The notes under the pieces are model-generated. The model had not been told where the DNA came from. It saw nothing but the letters and a program-made list of their open reading frames with translations, and did no database searches. From JAVBKX01 sp031553835 (lineage in GTDB: Bacteria > Bacteroidota > Bacteroidia > Bacteroidales > Azobacteroidaceae): a stretch of 39,519 nucleotides of DNA. A program made the translations under genes and the position numbers. Of this stretch, positions 15,435-25,050 are shown one piece after another. The DNA is taken from assembly GCA_031553835.1 (NCBI GenBank), contig JAVBKX010000051.1, forward strand, positions 1-39,519, read 5' to 3'. Each line of letters begins with the position of its first letter. Position 1 is the stretch's first letter.

Positions 15435-15461
15435 CACCTTTAATTTAAACTCTTTCTAAAT

Positions 15462-17759
15462 ATGAACCGTTTTATCATTCTTGTTCTCTCTTTCCTGAGT
15501 ACAACTACATTCTCCATGTCGGCCAACGACACCGGAAGCAACAAAAACGCCAACGACACCATTCAGTCTATTTTCTTAAAAGAAGTAATTGTTTCATCTT
15601 CCACAAAAGAAACCAACCCGTTGCAAACGTTACCGGGATCAGTATCTGTCCTTTCCGCTTCAGTGCTGGATGAAATGCAAATCGATAACATCAAAAATGT
15701 TTCATCTGTTGTTCCCAACTTTTTCATCCCCGATTACGGTTCCAAAATGACGTCTCCTGTATATATCCGCGGCATTGGCAACCGGAGCACGGGACAAGCC
15801 TCCGGAATGTATGTGGACGGAGCGCCTTATCTCAACAAATCGTCGTTTGACTTTGAATTTGAAGACATTCAACGTATTGAAATTTTAAGAGGTCCTCAGG
15901 GAACTCTTTTCGGTCGGAATTCCATGGGTGGAATCATCAATATATTCACTCCGTCCCCATTAGAATACCAAAAAACGAATATTCTGCTGCGGGGAGGAAA
16001 TTACGGATATTATTTGGCAAAAGTGGCCGGACATTACAAAATCAATGAAAAAATGGGAATCAGTGCAGGAGGTTATTATGACCATAATGACGGTTATTTT
16101 ACCAATGAATATACCGGAAAAAAAGCAGATGAATCGGATGCTGCCGGAGGAAAAATTCGTTTCGACTGGAAAATAAATGATTTTTTCAAAGCTTATTATG
16201 TGGTAAATTATGATTTTGTAAATCAAGGCGCTTTTCCTTACGGAGCCTACGACAAAACAACCGACGTGGTTGCGCCTGTCAATTACAATGATGCCGGTAA
16301 CTACGAACGAAAACTGCTGAATAATGTTCTGCGTCTGGAATATCAAAACGAACACATTCTTTTATCATCTACCACAGGATTTCAAACTATGAAAGATGAC
16401 ATGAATATGGATCAGGATTTTTCTCCCCAGCCCATGTTCACACTTAATCAAAAACAAAATCAGAAAACCATCAGCCAGGAGTTTTCAGTCAAATCCAATC
16501 ATCAAAAAAATTATCAATGGACATTCGGTTTATATGGCTTTAATGATAATCTATCGACTGATGCCACAGTGGAAATGAAAACCGGTGGTATCGCATCCAT
16601 TCAGGCGATTTTTGACAAGATGAAAGAGAACAATCCCCGCGGGCCTGTTATTAGTGTAGCCGATGAACTGATTCCAATTCCCGGCACTTACAAAACACCC
16701 GGTCTTGGAGGTGCAGTCTATCATCAATCCACCTATAACAACTTATTTACGAAAGGATTATCTATCACTGCCGGCATTCGTTTAGATTACAATGAAAATG
16801 AATTGAATTACGAATCACAAGGCAATATGAATCTTGCGCTGGACCCTCCGGGGCCAATGCCTCTGATGAACCTGGAATTGGATTCTCTTTTATCCGGCAA
16901 TGAAAGCATGCATTCGTTGGAAGTATTACCTAAAATAGCTTTAAAATATGAATTCGACCGGAAAAATTATGTTTACGCTTCTGCTGCCAAAGGTTATAAT
17001 CCCGGCGGATACAACATTCAGGTATTTTCCGAATTGACCAAAAATGCAATAATGGCGAAAGCAGCGAAATACGCTCCGGCAGGAACAATGCCCGTAAGCC
17101 ATCTTCCTGTCGATTCTACCACACAATATGATCCGGAATACAGTTGGACTTATGAAGTCGGATTCAAAGGAGAAATCATCAAAGATGTACTATCGACTAC
17201 CATCGCATTATTTTACATTGATATTGATGATATGCAGTTGACCAAATTTATTGCCAGTGGAGAAGGCCGGATGCTTGCTAATGTCGGGAATGCGACCAAC
17301 AAAGGATTTGAAATCGGATTGGATGCCAGGTTGGCTACCGGTTTATACGCCGGAGTAAACTATGGATACACACATGCAACTTTCAAGAATTATAAAACTG
17401 ATGAAAACACAGATTACAGCGGAAAATATTTGCCATACGTTCCCCAACAAACTTTATCGGTATATGGCGCTTACACAAAAGAATTTCAGAATAAATGGAT
17501 CGACCGGTTCAGCTGTTACGCCCAATACAATGGCGCCGGAAAAATTTATTGGACCGAAGCCAACGATATCTCCCAGGATTTTTATGGTCTGTTGAATCTG
17601 AAAGCCGGAGTAAGCAAAGGGATTTGCAGTCTTTATTTGTGGACAAACAACACTCTGAACACTGATTACAACGCATTTTATTTCGAATCAATGGGTCACG
17701 CTTTCTTCCAAAAAGGAAAACCATTTACTATCGGAATGGATTTTACCTTGAACTTCTAA
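15462..17759 (+). CDS. TonB-dependent outer-membrane receptor
   Basis: A 765-residue beta-barrel receptor for active uptake across the outer membrane. A signal peptide covers about 1-21. A TonB-box-like segment follows (LKEVIVS, residues 39-45), with no carboxypeptidase-regulatory-like domain before it, so this is not a SusC. The plug occupies about 50-165: LPGSVSVLSASVLDEM, VYIRGIGNR, GMYVDGAPY and RIEILRGPQGTLFGRNSMGG, the last being the classic plug signature. The barrel ends in an aromatic residue (GMDFTLNF). There is no SusD partner. The upstream AraC-type gene and the plug type suggest a siderophore, haem or similar small ligand, but the ligand cannot be read from the sequence. A strong terminator follows at 17764-17804. 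Confidence 0.93.
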   Translation: MNRFIILVLSFLSTTTFSMSANDTGSNKNANDTIQSIFLKEVIVSSSTKETNPLQTLPGSVSVLSASVLDEMQIDNIKNVSSVVPNFFIPDYGSKMTSPVYIRGIGNRSTGQASGMYVDGAPYLNKSSFDFEFEDIQRIEILRGPQGTLFGRNSMGGIINIFTPSPLEYQKTNILLRGGNYGYYLAKVAGHYKINEKMGISAGGYYDHNDGYFTNEYTGKKADESDAAGGKIRFDWKINDFFKAYYVVNYDFVNQGAFPYGAYDKTTDVVAPVNYNDAGNYERKLLNNVLRLEYQNEHILLSSTTGFQTMKDDMNMDQDFSPQPMFTLNQKQNQKTISQEFSVKSNHQKNYQWTFGLYGFNDNLSTDATVEMKTGGIASIQAIFDKMKENNPRGPVISVADELIPIPGTYKTPGLGGAVYHQSTYNNLFTKGLSITAGIRLDYNENELNYESQGNMNLALDPPGPMPLMNLELDSLLSGNESMHSLEVLPKIALKYEFDRKNYVYASAAKGYNPGGYNIQVFSELTKNAIMAKAAKYAPAGTMPVSHLPVDSTTQYDPEYSWTYEVGFKGEIIKDVLSTTIALFYIDIDDMQLTKFIASGEGRMLANVGNATNKGFEIGLDARLATGLYAGVNYGYTHATFKNYKTDENTDYSGKYLPYVPQQTLSVYGAYTKEFQNKWIDRFSCYAQYNGAGKIYWTEANDISQDFYGLLNLKAGVSKGICSLYLWTNNTLNTDYNAFYFESMGHAFFQKGKPFTIGMDFTLNF

Positions 17760-17763
17760 TAAC

Positions 17764-17804
17764 TAAAATAGAGGCTGTCTCAAAAGGCAGCCTCTATTAT
17801 TTTA
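17764..17804. terminator. Bidirectional terminator between convergent units
   Basis: The left arm TAAAATAGAGGCTG (17764-17777) pairs with CAGCCTCTATTATTTTA (17788-17804), apart from a 3-base bulge, around a 10-base loop. A and T tracts lie on the outer sides. It sits 4 bases after the receptor stop and 19 bases after the 3' end of the seven-gene minus-strand operon. Confidence 0.85.
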
Positions 17805-17823
17805 GATCAAAAAATGATTGTTG

Positions 17824-20800
17824 TTATCTGACAACAATCTTACGACTTCTCACATTTCCGTCAATATCAACAATTTGAAGCATATAAATTCCATTGACAG
17901 ATGGAGCATTGAATTGTATTTCCTTACCTGTATAAGCAATATTGTCAACCAGAGTTCCACCTACACTGAAAATAGAGATACTTCTAAGATCTGTATTTGC
18001 GGAAGAAACACTGATAAGTTCATTGGCTTTTGCATGAGTTGGACAAACTAATTCATTATCTGTGTTAGCTTTAGAAATGCCTGATTGTTCCGGAATATCA
18101 ATCTCAACTTCATAAATAATGCAACGATTAGCTGTAACATAATCAGGGAAAGAAGCATTTCTCATTTTACACTGCAACGTTTTTCCTATCACACTGGCAG
18201 GATAATGAATGATGCCTTCACTATCAACGGTTACAACATCCGTTTCTGTTGCTATATTTCCAACTACTTCATACCATTGGAACGTAGTTACATTTCCGCC
18301 AAATGAATATTCACTTTGCAAATCGGTTGAAGTCGGTAAATATGGCTTTTTACCGGCTTGAATCATACTTTGATTTCCCCATGAGTAAGCCAGTGCAGTA
18401 CGTCCCGATAACAAAGGCAGCGTTGAAAACTTCAATGCGTTGCCGTCTAACAGAACTGAAGACAAGACAGATGAAGGAAGGGTTTCATCAATGTGAATTT
18501 CATTGATTTTACAATTGTTGGCATAAAGTGCACTAAGCAAAGGACTTGTTACAGTCAGTTTTTCCAATGATTTATTATTCTGGCAATCCAAATAAGAGAT
18601 TTTCGTATAACCGGAAAAATCTAATTCGGTAAATTGGCAACCAGACATTTCCACCCAGCTTAATGTTTCTTTTGAGCCGGACAGATTAACAGCGGACAAA
18701 TCGCTATTACTACTAACAGCCAGTTTCTTCAGCGTTGACACTTCTGATACATCCAAAGTCCCTGACAATTTGGTATTACCTGCAATCAATTCGGAAATCA
18801 CATAAAAATGGGCAGGATTGAAAGAAGAAACCAGCGTACCGCTACAATTCAATTTTGATAACGAAGTCGTTCCTTCCAGATTAATTTGTTCTACTGTAGA
18901 AGCAGCCATACCCGGCGCACAATTTAACGTACTCAAAGAAGAACAGCCCGAAACGTCTAATGTTTGAGATAACTTACAGCCTTCCAATTGCAGTTCGGTC
19001 AATTTTGTTTTACCATTTAATCCGCTAACTACCAAGTTCATATTATTAGAAGCCTTAATCAACTCAATATTTAAACAAGGAGTAAAATCCAATGTAGTCA
19101 AATTACAACCCGATGCTTCCAGGTCAATTAAAGAAGCAGGCAGATTGCTCATTGTTTTCAGTTTTACGCTATTTCCGCATAATACGTCAGCTACAAGAGT
19201 ACATCCGGCCAGGTCAATGCTTGTGAGGGCAGTACAAGAAAGAGCGTTCAAATGCACCAAACTTGCAGGAAGATTGTCCAGTTTAATTATTTTAGAATAA
19301 TTGCACACCAAACTATCTAAAGCGGTACATGCAGACAAATCCAACGATGTAAGGGCGCAATTGGACACATCCAATGTTTTCAAAGCTGAATTTTGTCCGA
19401 ATTCAATTCCCTTAAACAATGTATTGCCTTTTAAGTTCAGCGTGTTTAAAGCAGAGCATCCCGAAATAATCAAAGAATCGGCCATTAAATTATTTCCTGC
19501 CAACTCTACTGTTTCCAATGAGATACAATCAGACAAATCCAATTTACCATTCAATTTGCGGGTATTCATTACAACCGCAGTCAATCGCTTGGGAGTTTCG
19601 TCATTCCAGTAAACATATTCGAAATTGCTTAATGCATCCAACCAGTTTTCAGTTTCGTCGATAGTTACATCTGGTATATCCAACTGAACAAAGTTTGTTT
19701 TTCCTGCTTCGCCGGATTCTTGCGTTAAGAAAGTTTTCAAAGCATTTGCATCATGAGAATCGTATTTAATCGGATCCGTAATTTCCACTTCATACACAAG
19801 CGCTTTGGTAGTACTTTCGGTACCTGTAATTGTTGTAAATTTGAAGAACGGATTAGACATTTCACAACGCAATTTTTTCCCGATCACGCTTTCTGGCAGA
19901 TGAATGATCCCATTAGCATCAACAGTGATGTCTGTAATTTCAGTTCTTGGACTTGAAGTTACATCCCACCATTTATAAACCGTCATATAATCGGTTTCGT
20001 TATAAGTCACTTTATATTCATTTTTCAATGCATCAAGAGTCGCAACATAATGAACGACGCCATCGCGAATGGTATCCTGAGGCATACATTGGTAGCTTGT
20101 GCCGTTATTATGATCACGAAGCGGTAATGTGGAGAATCTCAGTTTATTTCCATATACTTGTGTATTAGTATTTGCCGCAATGTTGGATGCCAATTTCAGT
20201 TCAGAAAGCCGGCAATTGAACGCATTGAAATTAGTAAACAGAGTGCCTGTTGCATCCAACGCAGTAAGTCCGGTTTCCTGAATATTCAACGTTTTCAACA
20301 CCGTATTATTAGCAACCCCGGTAATAGCCGTCAGGTTTTTATTGAAAGAGCAGGTCAACATATTCAGCTTAGCAAGGCTTGTAATATCCAACGTACCTGT
20401 AATATTACAATTAGAGATATTCAAATTAGTTACATTGGCAGGAGGAATTACTGCTGTAATACCTTTCGAATTGTTCACGTTAACAGTAACCATTGCTGCT
20501 GTAATTCCACTTAAATCCAGCACTCCGGACAATCCGCTCACGTCTCCCGTCCATGAAGTGATGGCTGTTGCTCCCGTTTTATTCAATGTCGTAAGCATTG
20601 AACAACCGCTGTAGTTCAATGTTGTCAGTTTAGCACAATCAGCAATACTTAATGTTGTGAGTGCTGTGCTGTTAACAGTCACTGATGTCAGATTGGAACA
20701 TGCAGAAACATCTAATGCTGCAAGTTTTGGAACAGTGTACAAGGTTACTGATGTCAACTTAATATTTCCGTTTAATCCGGTAATCGTTTCCAAATTAGCA

Positions 20801-21987
20801 TTTGACCCTAAGTTTGCAGTTGAAAGATTAGAACATCCTGTCACATCAATCGCTTGTAAAAGCGCATTATTATTAATGGTAAGGCCTGTAACTTTAGTAT
20901 TATTAGTAATAGCGACATTGGTCAGATTCGCACAATTGGAAATTTCAACAGTTGGAGCCGTACAATTTATCAAATCTATAGAAGACAATCCGTTATAAGT
21001 GCAACTTAATTTATTGGAAACCGTGGTTGCATTGATAGTTGCTGTAGCCGGAAGATATTTCAATGTTAAATCGGTCAAAGCGCTACAAGGAGAAAAATCA
21101 AGCGGACCCACTTGCGACAAATTATCGAACTCAACAGTTTTCAATGCCGTTAGTCCTGCAAAAGACAAAGCTGTAACCGGAGTTGTTTTCACAACCAGTT
21201 TTGTCAAACCGGTACAAGCCGAGAGGTTGATTCCGGTAAATTGTGTCATTCCGGTCAAAGTAAGCTCTTTGATGCTACCCGGAATGGCCATCACCGGCAG
21301 ATTAGGCGCATTCTGCAATTCCAAAACCGTTAATGTTGCAGGAATATTACTGATAGAAGTCAACACAGAAGGATCCGTCCCGGAAAGGCCTCCTCCTCCG
21401 ATAACCAATTTCTCCAATGCCGGACATGCGGCCAGATTCAAAGAAGCAATTTTTTTGCAATATGCTAAACTCAATTCCTTCAGAGCCGGATGAGAGTCCA
21501 ACGTAAGCGCTTCAAATGTACTTCCTGTATTGGTGTTACTTAATATTACTTTTTCCAATACCACACATCCGGTGAAATTAACACCCGTCATGTTTTGAGT
21601 TGAATTGGTCATATCAACCATTTTCAATGCCATACAACCGCTCAGATCCAAAGCTCCTTTCAAATTTCCTTTGAATTGAAATTTAATTTCTGTAAGCCGC
21701 TTGTCTGTTGCATCAGTTGTCCAAACAAGATATTTACTAAAAGAAGCCGTCAATCTGTCCATAACGTCTTCCCAGTCGGGATCCTCTCCCACAGCAGTGA
21801 AAATAATCTGGTCAAGCGCTTTGAGGTTATTACCTGCCTGCATTCCTAGCGCAGCCGATTCTAATTTCAAAAAATCAGCAATCGCGTTCAAATCATTCGC
21901 GTTATACTTATCCTGAGCATATAAGCCAACGCTCACAGATAACATAACAGCTACTAAACATAGCTTTTGTAAAAATTTTTGCTTCAT
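17824..21987 (-). CDS. Giant leucine-rich-repeat surface protein with T9SS sorting domain
   Basis: A 1387-residue secreted protein. Signal peptide at about 1-25 (VGLYAQ). Most of it is an irregular leucine-rich solenoid with repeats of the pattern LxxLxLxxCxxL (LKELSLAYCKKI, LTDLTLK, LETVELAGN). The protein is built of two tandem modules. Each opens with a helical segment (YNANDLNAIADFLKLES at 28, YDSHDANALKTFLTQES at 742), runs through LRRs, and ends in an Ig-like cap (GNKLRFSTLPL and GNALKFSTLPL to YEVEI, near 614-736 and ending near 1296) with IIH(L/Y)P(E/A)SVIGK. The last ~80 residues (ISIFSVGGTLVDN, NGIYMLQIVDIDGNV) are a T9SS type A sorting domain. It is the last gene of the seven-gene operon, 26 bases after its neighbour. 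A binding or adhesion role is likely, but the ligand is unknown. Confidence 0.88.
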   Translation of the reverse strand: MKQKFLQKLCLVAVMLSVSVGLYAQDKYNANDLNAIADFLKLESAALGMQAGNNLKALDQIIFTAVGEDPDWEDVMDRLTASFSKYLVWTTDATDKRLTEIKFQFKGNLKGALDLSGCMALKMVDMTNSTQNMTGVNFTGCVVLEKVILSNTNTGSTFEALTLDSHPALKELSLAYCKKIASLNLAACPALEKLVIGGGGLSGTDPSVLTSISNIPATLTVLELQNAPNLPVMAIPGSIKELTLTGMTQFTGINLSACTGLTKLVVKTTPVTALSFAGLTALKTVEFDNLSQVGPLDFSPCSALTDLTLKYLPATATINATTVSNKLSCTYNGLSSIDLINCTAPTVEISNCANLTNVAITNNTKVTGLTINNNALLQAIDVTGCSNLSTANLGSNANLETITGLNGNIKLTSVTLYTVPKLAALDVSACSNLTSVTVNSTALTTLSIADCAKLTTLNYSGCSMLTTLNKTGATAITSWTGDVSGLSGVLDLSGITAAMVTVNVNNSKGITAVIPPANVTNLNISNCNITGTLDITSLAKLNMLTCSFNKNLTAITGVANNTVLKTLNIQETGLTALDATGTLFTNFNAFNCRLSELKLASNIAANTNTQVYGNKLRFSTLPLRDHNNGTSYQCMPQDTIRDGVVHYVATLDALKNEYKVTYNETDYMTVYKWWDVTSSPRTEITDITVDANGIIHLPESVIGKKLRCEMSNPFFKFTTITGTESTTKALVYEVEITDPIKYDSHDANALKTFLTQESGEAGKTNFVQLDIPDVTIDETENWLDALSNFEYVYWNDETPKRLTAVVMNTRKLNGKLDLSDCISLETVELAGNNLMADSLIISGCSALNTLNLKGNTLFKGIEFGQNSALKTLDVSNCALTSLDLSACTALDSLVCNYSKIIKLDNLPASLVHLNALSCTALTSIDLAGCTLVADVLCGNSVKLKTMSNLPASLIDLEASGCNLTTLDFTPCLNIELIKASNNMNLVVSGLNGKTKLTELQLEGCKLSQTLDVSGCSSLSTLNCAPGMAASTVEQINLEGTTSLSKLNCSGTLVSSFNPAHFYVISELIAGNTKLSGTLDVSEVSTLKKLAVSSNSDLSAVNLSGSKETLSWVEMSGCQFTELDFSGYTKISYLDCQNNKSLEKLTVTSPLLSALYANNCKINEIHIDETLPSSVLSSVLLDGNALKFSTLPLLSGRTALAYSWGNQSMIQAGKKPYLPTSTDLQSEYSFGGNVTTFQWYEVVGNIATETDVVTVDSEGIIHYPASVIGKTLQCKMRNASFPDYVTANRCIIYEVEIDIPEQSGISKANTDNELVCPTHAKANELISVSSANTDLRSISIFSVGGTLVDNIAYTGKEIQFNAPSVNGIYMLQIVDIDGNVRSRKIVVR

Positions 21988-22013
21988 AACATATTAATCT
22001 AAAAATTAAACAA

Positions 22014-23648
22014 TTATTTCTTTATCGTTTTAACAGTGCTTGGATTGTTTTTTCCGTTAAATCGGAAAAAGTACATACCCGGATTCCATGAATGAGATGG
22101 AATCAGATCTTTTCCGGTTCCGGACAATTGTATCTCAACCACTTTATGTCCATTGATGCCAAACACTTCCAACCGGTTATAACCGGCGCCATACGTTACT
22201 TCAAAATCTTCTCCGGTATATATTGCATTTACGGGAGAAATAGTTTGTTGGTTGATACCGCTGACAGTTCCTTGTTTTACAGGAATAATCTGGTCGTCCA
22301 ATCCATAAGCTTTTGCTTCCAGATTGGCAGTCCTTCCGGCAGTACCCGAAGGCAAATTGTCATAGCTGATTTTTATTACGCAAACATTATGATCTCCTTC
22401 ACCCCGATCGATCGAGGTAATTCTCGCCCAATTGCTATTTAATTGAAAATCAAGAGGCATAGAAGTATTTGCCGGATTATAGGATGTCTCGAATGTAATT
22501 TCCGCATTTCCGGCAGTCGTTTGACAAATCACTTCGGGAAGTTCGGCATGAACCACGGGAAACTGTGCATCTAAGGAATAGAATAATGAAAAGTTCATTC
22601 CATTCGGATTCTGTGCATTTCGGGTATATTCGTTTGCATTCAGAAACACACGTTTCTCGCTTCCGGCTTCTCCCTGCCATTCATAAACATAGGCATTGCT
22701 TTCTAATCCTGAAAAGTGATTGGTTTGCACTCCGAATTCGTACGATGGATTTCCATAAAAACCACTCAATTCGTAGAAGACGGCATCTCTTACTTTCAAC
22801 GGGTTATCGAATTGGAAAGACAGGTAAAAACAATGGTGACTTGTTCCTGTCAGATCCAAAATAGAATTAATATGTACTGATTTCGTAGCCAGCGTATCCG
22901 CCAGTTTTCCTTCCGAAGTGACCCGGATGGCGCGCAGCGTAAGCATGTCATTATCCGTAACTTTAGCGTTGTCGATAATAAGAGCTCCGATTGCGATGGC
23001 TACACTTCTCACAAGCAGAGGCGCCGCCGGTTTTTCGAAGAAATTACCAATAGCATCCACCTTGCGTGATTTAGAAGTCCCGAAACAAAAATCTTTTTTA
23101 TCCGCACTCGAAAAATAATAAGTAGAATAACCGTCCGAAACGCGATCCATATTTCCGGCTTCAGCCCAACCTCCGGCCTGGATCACTCCGAATTTCTCCG
23201 TTGCCTGCTCGGTCGGCCCGTAAATATATTGTTCAAAAACTCTTCCGTCAGTCACACTTAAGGTAGGAGTTTCCGCAGTAGAGAAAGGAAAAGACACCGC
23301 TTCCGGAGTTTTAGCCTCTGAATCGATATAGGTGTTATCTTCTCCTATAAAACGTCCATACCAATTGTATGCAGCTGTCTCAGAAGCTCCCGTAGTCAGA
23401 TTCCTGAAAGTAAGAGGCGTATAAGCCGGCACAAAAAATCCGCGGGAATACCCGGCGACACCTAATCCGAACAGGTAAGTACCCTGAGGCCGGAAATAGC
23501 GGGGAACCACTGTGGCGGCCGCAACTTTTTTCGGCATATCGTTGCCCGGCTGTTGCATGCTTTCCAAACTAATTGCCTGCTGCGCCTCTATATTCAGGGA
23601 AAAACAAGACGCAAATGCACAGATCAATAAGAAAAATCTAGTTTTCAT
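22014..23648 (-). CDS. Unrecognised T9SS-sorted secreted protein
   Basis: A 544-residue protein with a signal peptide at about 1-22 (LNIEAQ) and a C-terminal ~75-residue T9SS type A sorting domain (YTGEDFEVTYGAGYNRLEVFGINGHKV, then WNPGMYFFRFNG). The middle, about residues 45-390, is predicted beta-rich and belongs to no family I can name. It has phrases such as YFRPQGTYLFGLGVAGYSRGF and a segment FCFGTSKSRKVDAIGNFFEKP. A short stretch before the sorting domain (about 390-465) resembles a BACON or Ig-like beta-sandwich. It lies between a DUF4302-type lipoprotein gene (24-base gap) and the LRR gene (26-base gap). Export to the cell surface is well supported; the function is unknown. Confidence 0.83.
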   Translation of the reverse strand: MKTRFFLLICAFASCFSLNIEAQQAISLESMQQPGNDMPKKVAAATVVPRYFRPQGTYLFGLGVAGYSRGFFVPAYTPLTFRNLTTGASETAAYNWYGRFIGEDNTYIDSEAKTPEAVSFPFSTAETPTLSVTDGRVFEQYIYGPTEQATEKFGVIQAGGWAEAGNMDRVSDGYSTYYFSSADKKDFCFGTSKSRKVDAIGNFFEKPAAPLLVRSVAIAIGALIIDNAKVTDNDMLTLRAIRVTSEGKLADTLATKSVHINSILDLTGTSHHCFYLSFQFDNPLKVRDAVFYELSGFYGNPSYEFGVQTNHFSGLESNAYVYEWQGEAGSEKRVFLNANEYTRNAQNPNGMNFSLFYSLDAQFPVVHAELPEVICQTTAGNAEITFETSYNPANTSMPLDFQLNSNWARITSIDRGEGDHNVCVIKISYDNLPSGTAGRTANLEAKAYGLDDQIIPVKQGTVSGINQQTISPVNAIYTGEDFEVTYGAGYNRLEVFGINGHKVVEIQLSGTGKDLIPSHSWNPGMYFFRFNGKNNPSTVKTIKK

Positions 23649-23672
23649 TTTTTTATTACTTGAATTAATTTA

Positions 23673-25049
23673 TCAATTGTATTGTATTTTCCTGACTGTA
23701 AAATTCAAATTGCTTTTACAGGATGCAAAAGTAAGATAAATTCCTGTCTGGTCGGGAATGATAATATACTCGTATCCCCTTGGAAGAGGGCCATTGGTTA
23801 CTTTGTTATAAAAATCCCGGCATTGATCTTCGATTAACTTGCCATAATCGCCGGCGGAACTTACCGGATTGGCAATGGCCGCAATTTTCACTTTATCGGA
23901 ACGGGTGGCATTGGGAAAGTGATCCAGCAATATAGATACTGCCGTTTGTAATTTATAAAGAGGTTCATCGTCTTTATAATAAAGAAATTCCAATGCAAAT
24001 TTAGTTGACCGGCTTGATTGACGAAGTATGGCTCCGTAGAATGAATCGTTTTTCCTCAATTCTTTAGCTTTATAATAAATAATTTGGTTGATTTCTTCGA
24101 TGATAGGTAATAGCTCATATCCGAAAGATTGGAAAGCATAATAATAGTTCTGATCAAACACTAACCCGGCGGAATTTTTAAATTCGAAAGTCGCCGGTTC
24201 ATCAATGCCTTTCATTACCATTCCATTCGTTTCGCCTTTCAATACATATTGTTGATTATCCGGATTGCATACAAAATCCGCAACCTGTGTCCCATTCACA
24301 TCCAGGGGATTACAAAGGCTAAATCCATTTTGATTAAACGAAACAGAATTGCTCGCGATGGCCAGTGTATCGGCAGCGGTTTTATAAATTACGCGGCAAT
24401 TCCTGTAAGTAGGATGAAAACCTCCGATAATCAATTCGGTTCCATTTGGCAGAAGAATTTGTTTGAAATACCGGTTCATAGCATCGTTGGTTCCGGCAAC
24501 GAAAGCATTATAATTGCCGGTCAGCGTATTAAAATACTCCTCCCAGTCACCGGTAAAACGGGTTAAGGTGATTTTCTCTTCCATCGTGCGACCGTAAAAA
24601 TGAATGGTATCTTTATTTTCACTTGTGCGTTTCCATACAAATTCGTAATCGCCATCCAAGCCTTTACCCCAGGAATATTTTTCGGGGTCAGCCAAATCAT
24701 GCAAAATGTTATATGTACTGAAACTAAGCACAGGGCCTTGAGCCGCAGTTACCATATATTGACTTTCATGATTACCCGGTTTGAAGAAATCATCACCACG
24801 CATGATAACATTGGCGTCATCAAACTTCATCAAAAAATTATAGGCGCCGTATTTATCATCGTTCGGATAATAATTCAAAAGCCATCCATCCTGAGAAGAT
24901 GTGAGGTTTGCCTGTAAAGCCGACATCGCTTCTTTCGTGCGCGCACTTGCCGGCTCGTCAAAAGTATCATCTTCCACCCTCGAACAAGAAGGCAGAATAA
25001 TAATCATCGAGATAATGAGTAATTTGAATATATTGCGTTGTACTTTCAT
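23673..25049 (-). CDS. DUF4302-type lipoprotein
   Basis: A 458-residue lipoprotein. The signal sequence ends in a lipobox with Cys22 (IIILPSCSRVEDD), so it is probably anchored in the outer membrane. The start of the mature part (ASARTKEAMSALQANLTSSQDGWLLNYYPNDDKYGAYNFLMKFDD) and the following strands are as I remember for the DUF4302 family. That family is found almost only in Bacteroidetes SusCD-type loci, next to a zinc metallopeptidase lipoprotein as here. No catalytic motif is visible. The gene starts one base after the metallopeptidase stop, so the two are surely co-expressed. A role in binding the substrate at the surface is plausible by position only. Confidence 0.78.
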   Translation of the reverse strand: MKVQRNIFKLLIISMIIILPSCSRVEDDTFDEPASARTKEAMSALQANLTSSQDGWLLNYYPNDDKYGAYNFLMKFDDANVIMRGDDFFKPGNHESQYMVTAAQGPVLSFSTYNILHDLADPEKYSWGKGLDGDYEFVWKRTSENKDTIHFYGRTMEEKITLTRFTGDWEEYFNTLTGNYNAFVAGTNDAMNRYFKQILLPNGTELIIGGFHPTYRNCRVIYKTAADTLAIASNSVSFNQNGFSLCNPLDVNGTQVADFVCNPDNQQYVLKGETNGMVMKGIDEPATFEFKNSAGLVFDQNYYYAFQSFGYELLPIIEEINQIIYYKAKELRKNDSFYGAILRQSSRSTKFALEFLYYKDDEPLYKLQTAVSILLDHFPNATRSDKVKIAAIANPVSSAGDYGKLIEDQCRDFYNKVTNGPLPRGYEYIIIPDQTGIYLTFASCKSNLNFTVRKIQYN

Positions 25050-25050
25050 A

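Noticed and set aside
14544..17759. AraC-type gene and receptor as a polysaccharide utilisation locus
   Set aside because: There is no SusD, no hybrid two-component or sigma/anti-sigma regulator and no glycan enzyme.
19301..21493. Several plus-strand frames antisense to the LRR gene, and repeat-rich DNA resembling an array
   Set aside because: The periodicity comes from leucine-rich-repeat codons on the minus strand. There are no identical repeats with unique spacers, so this is not a CRISPR array.
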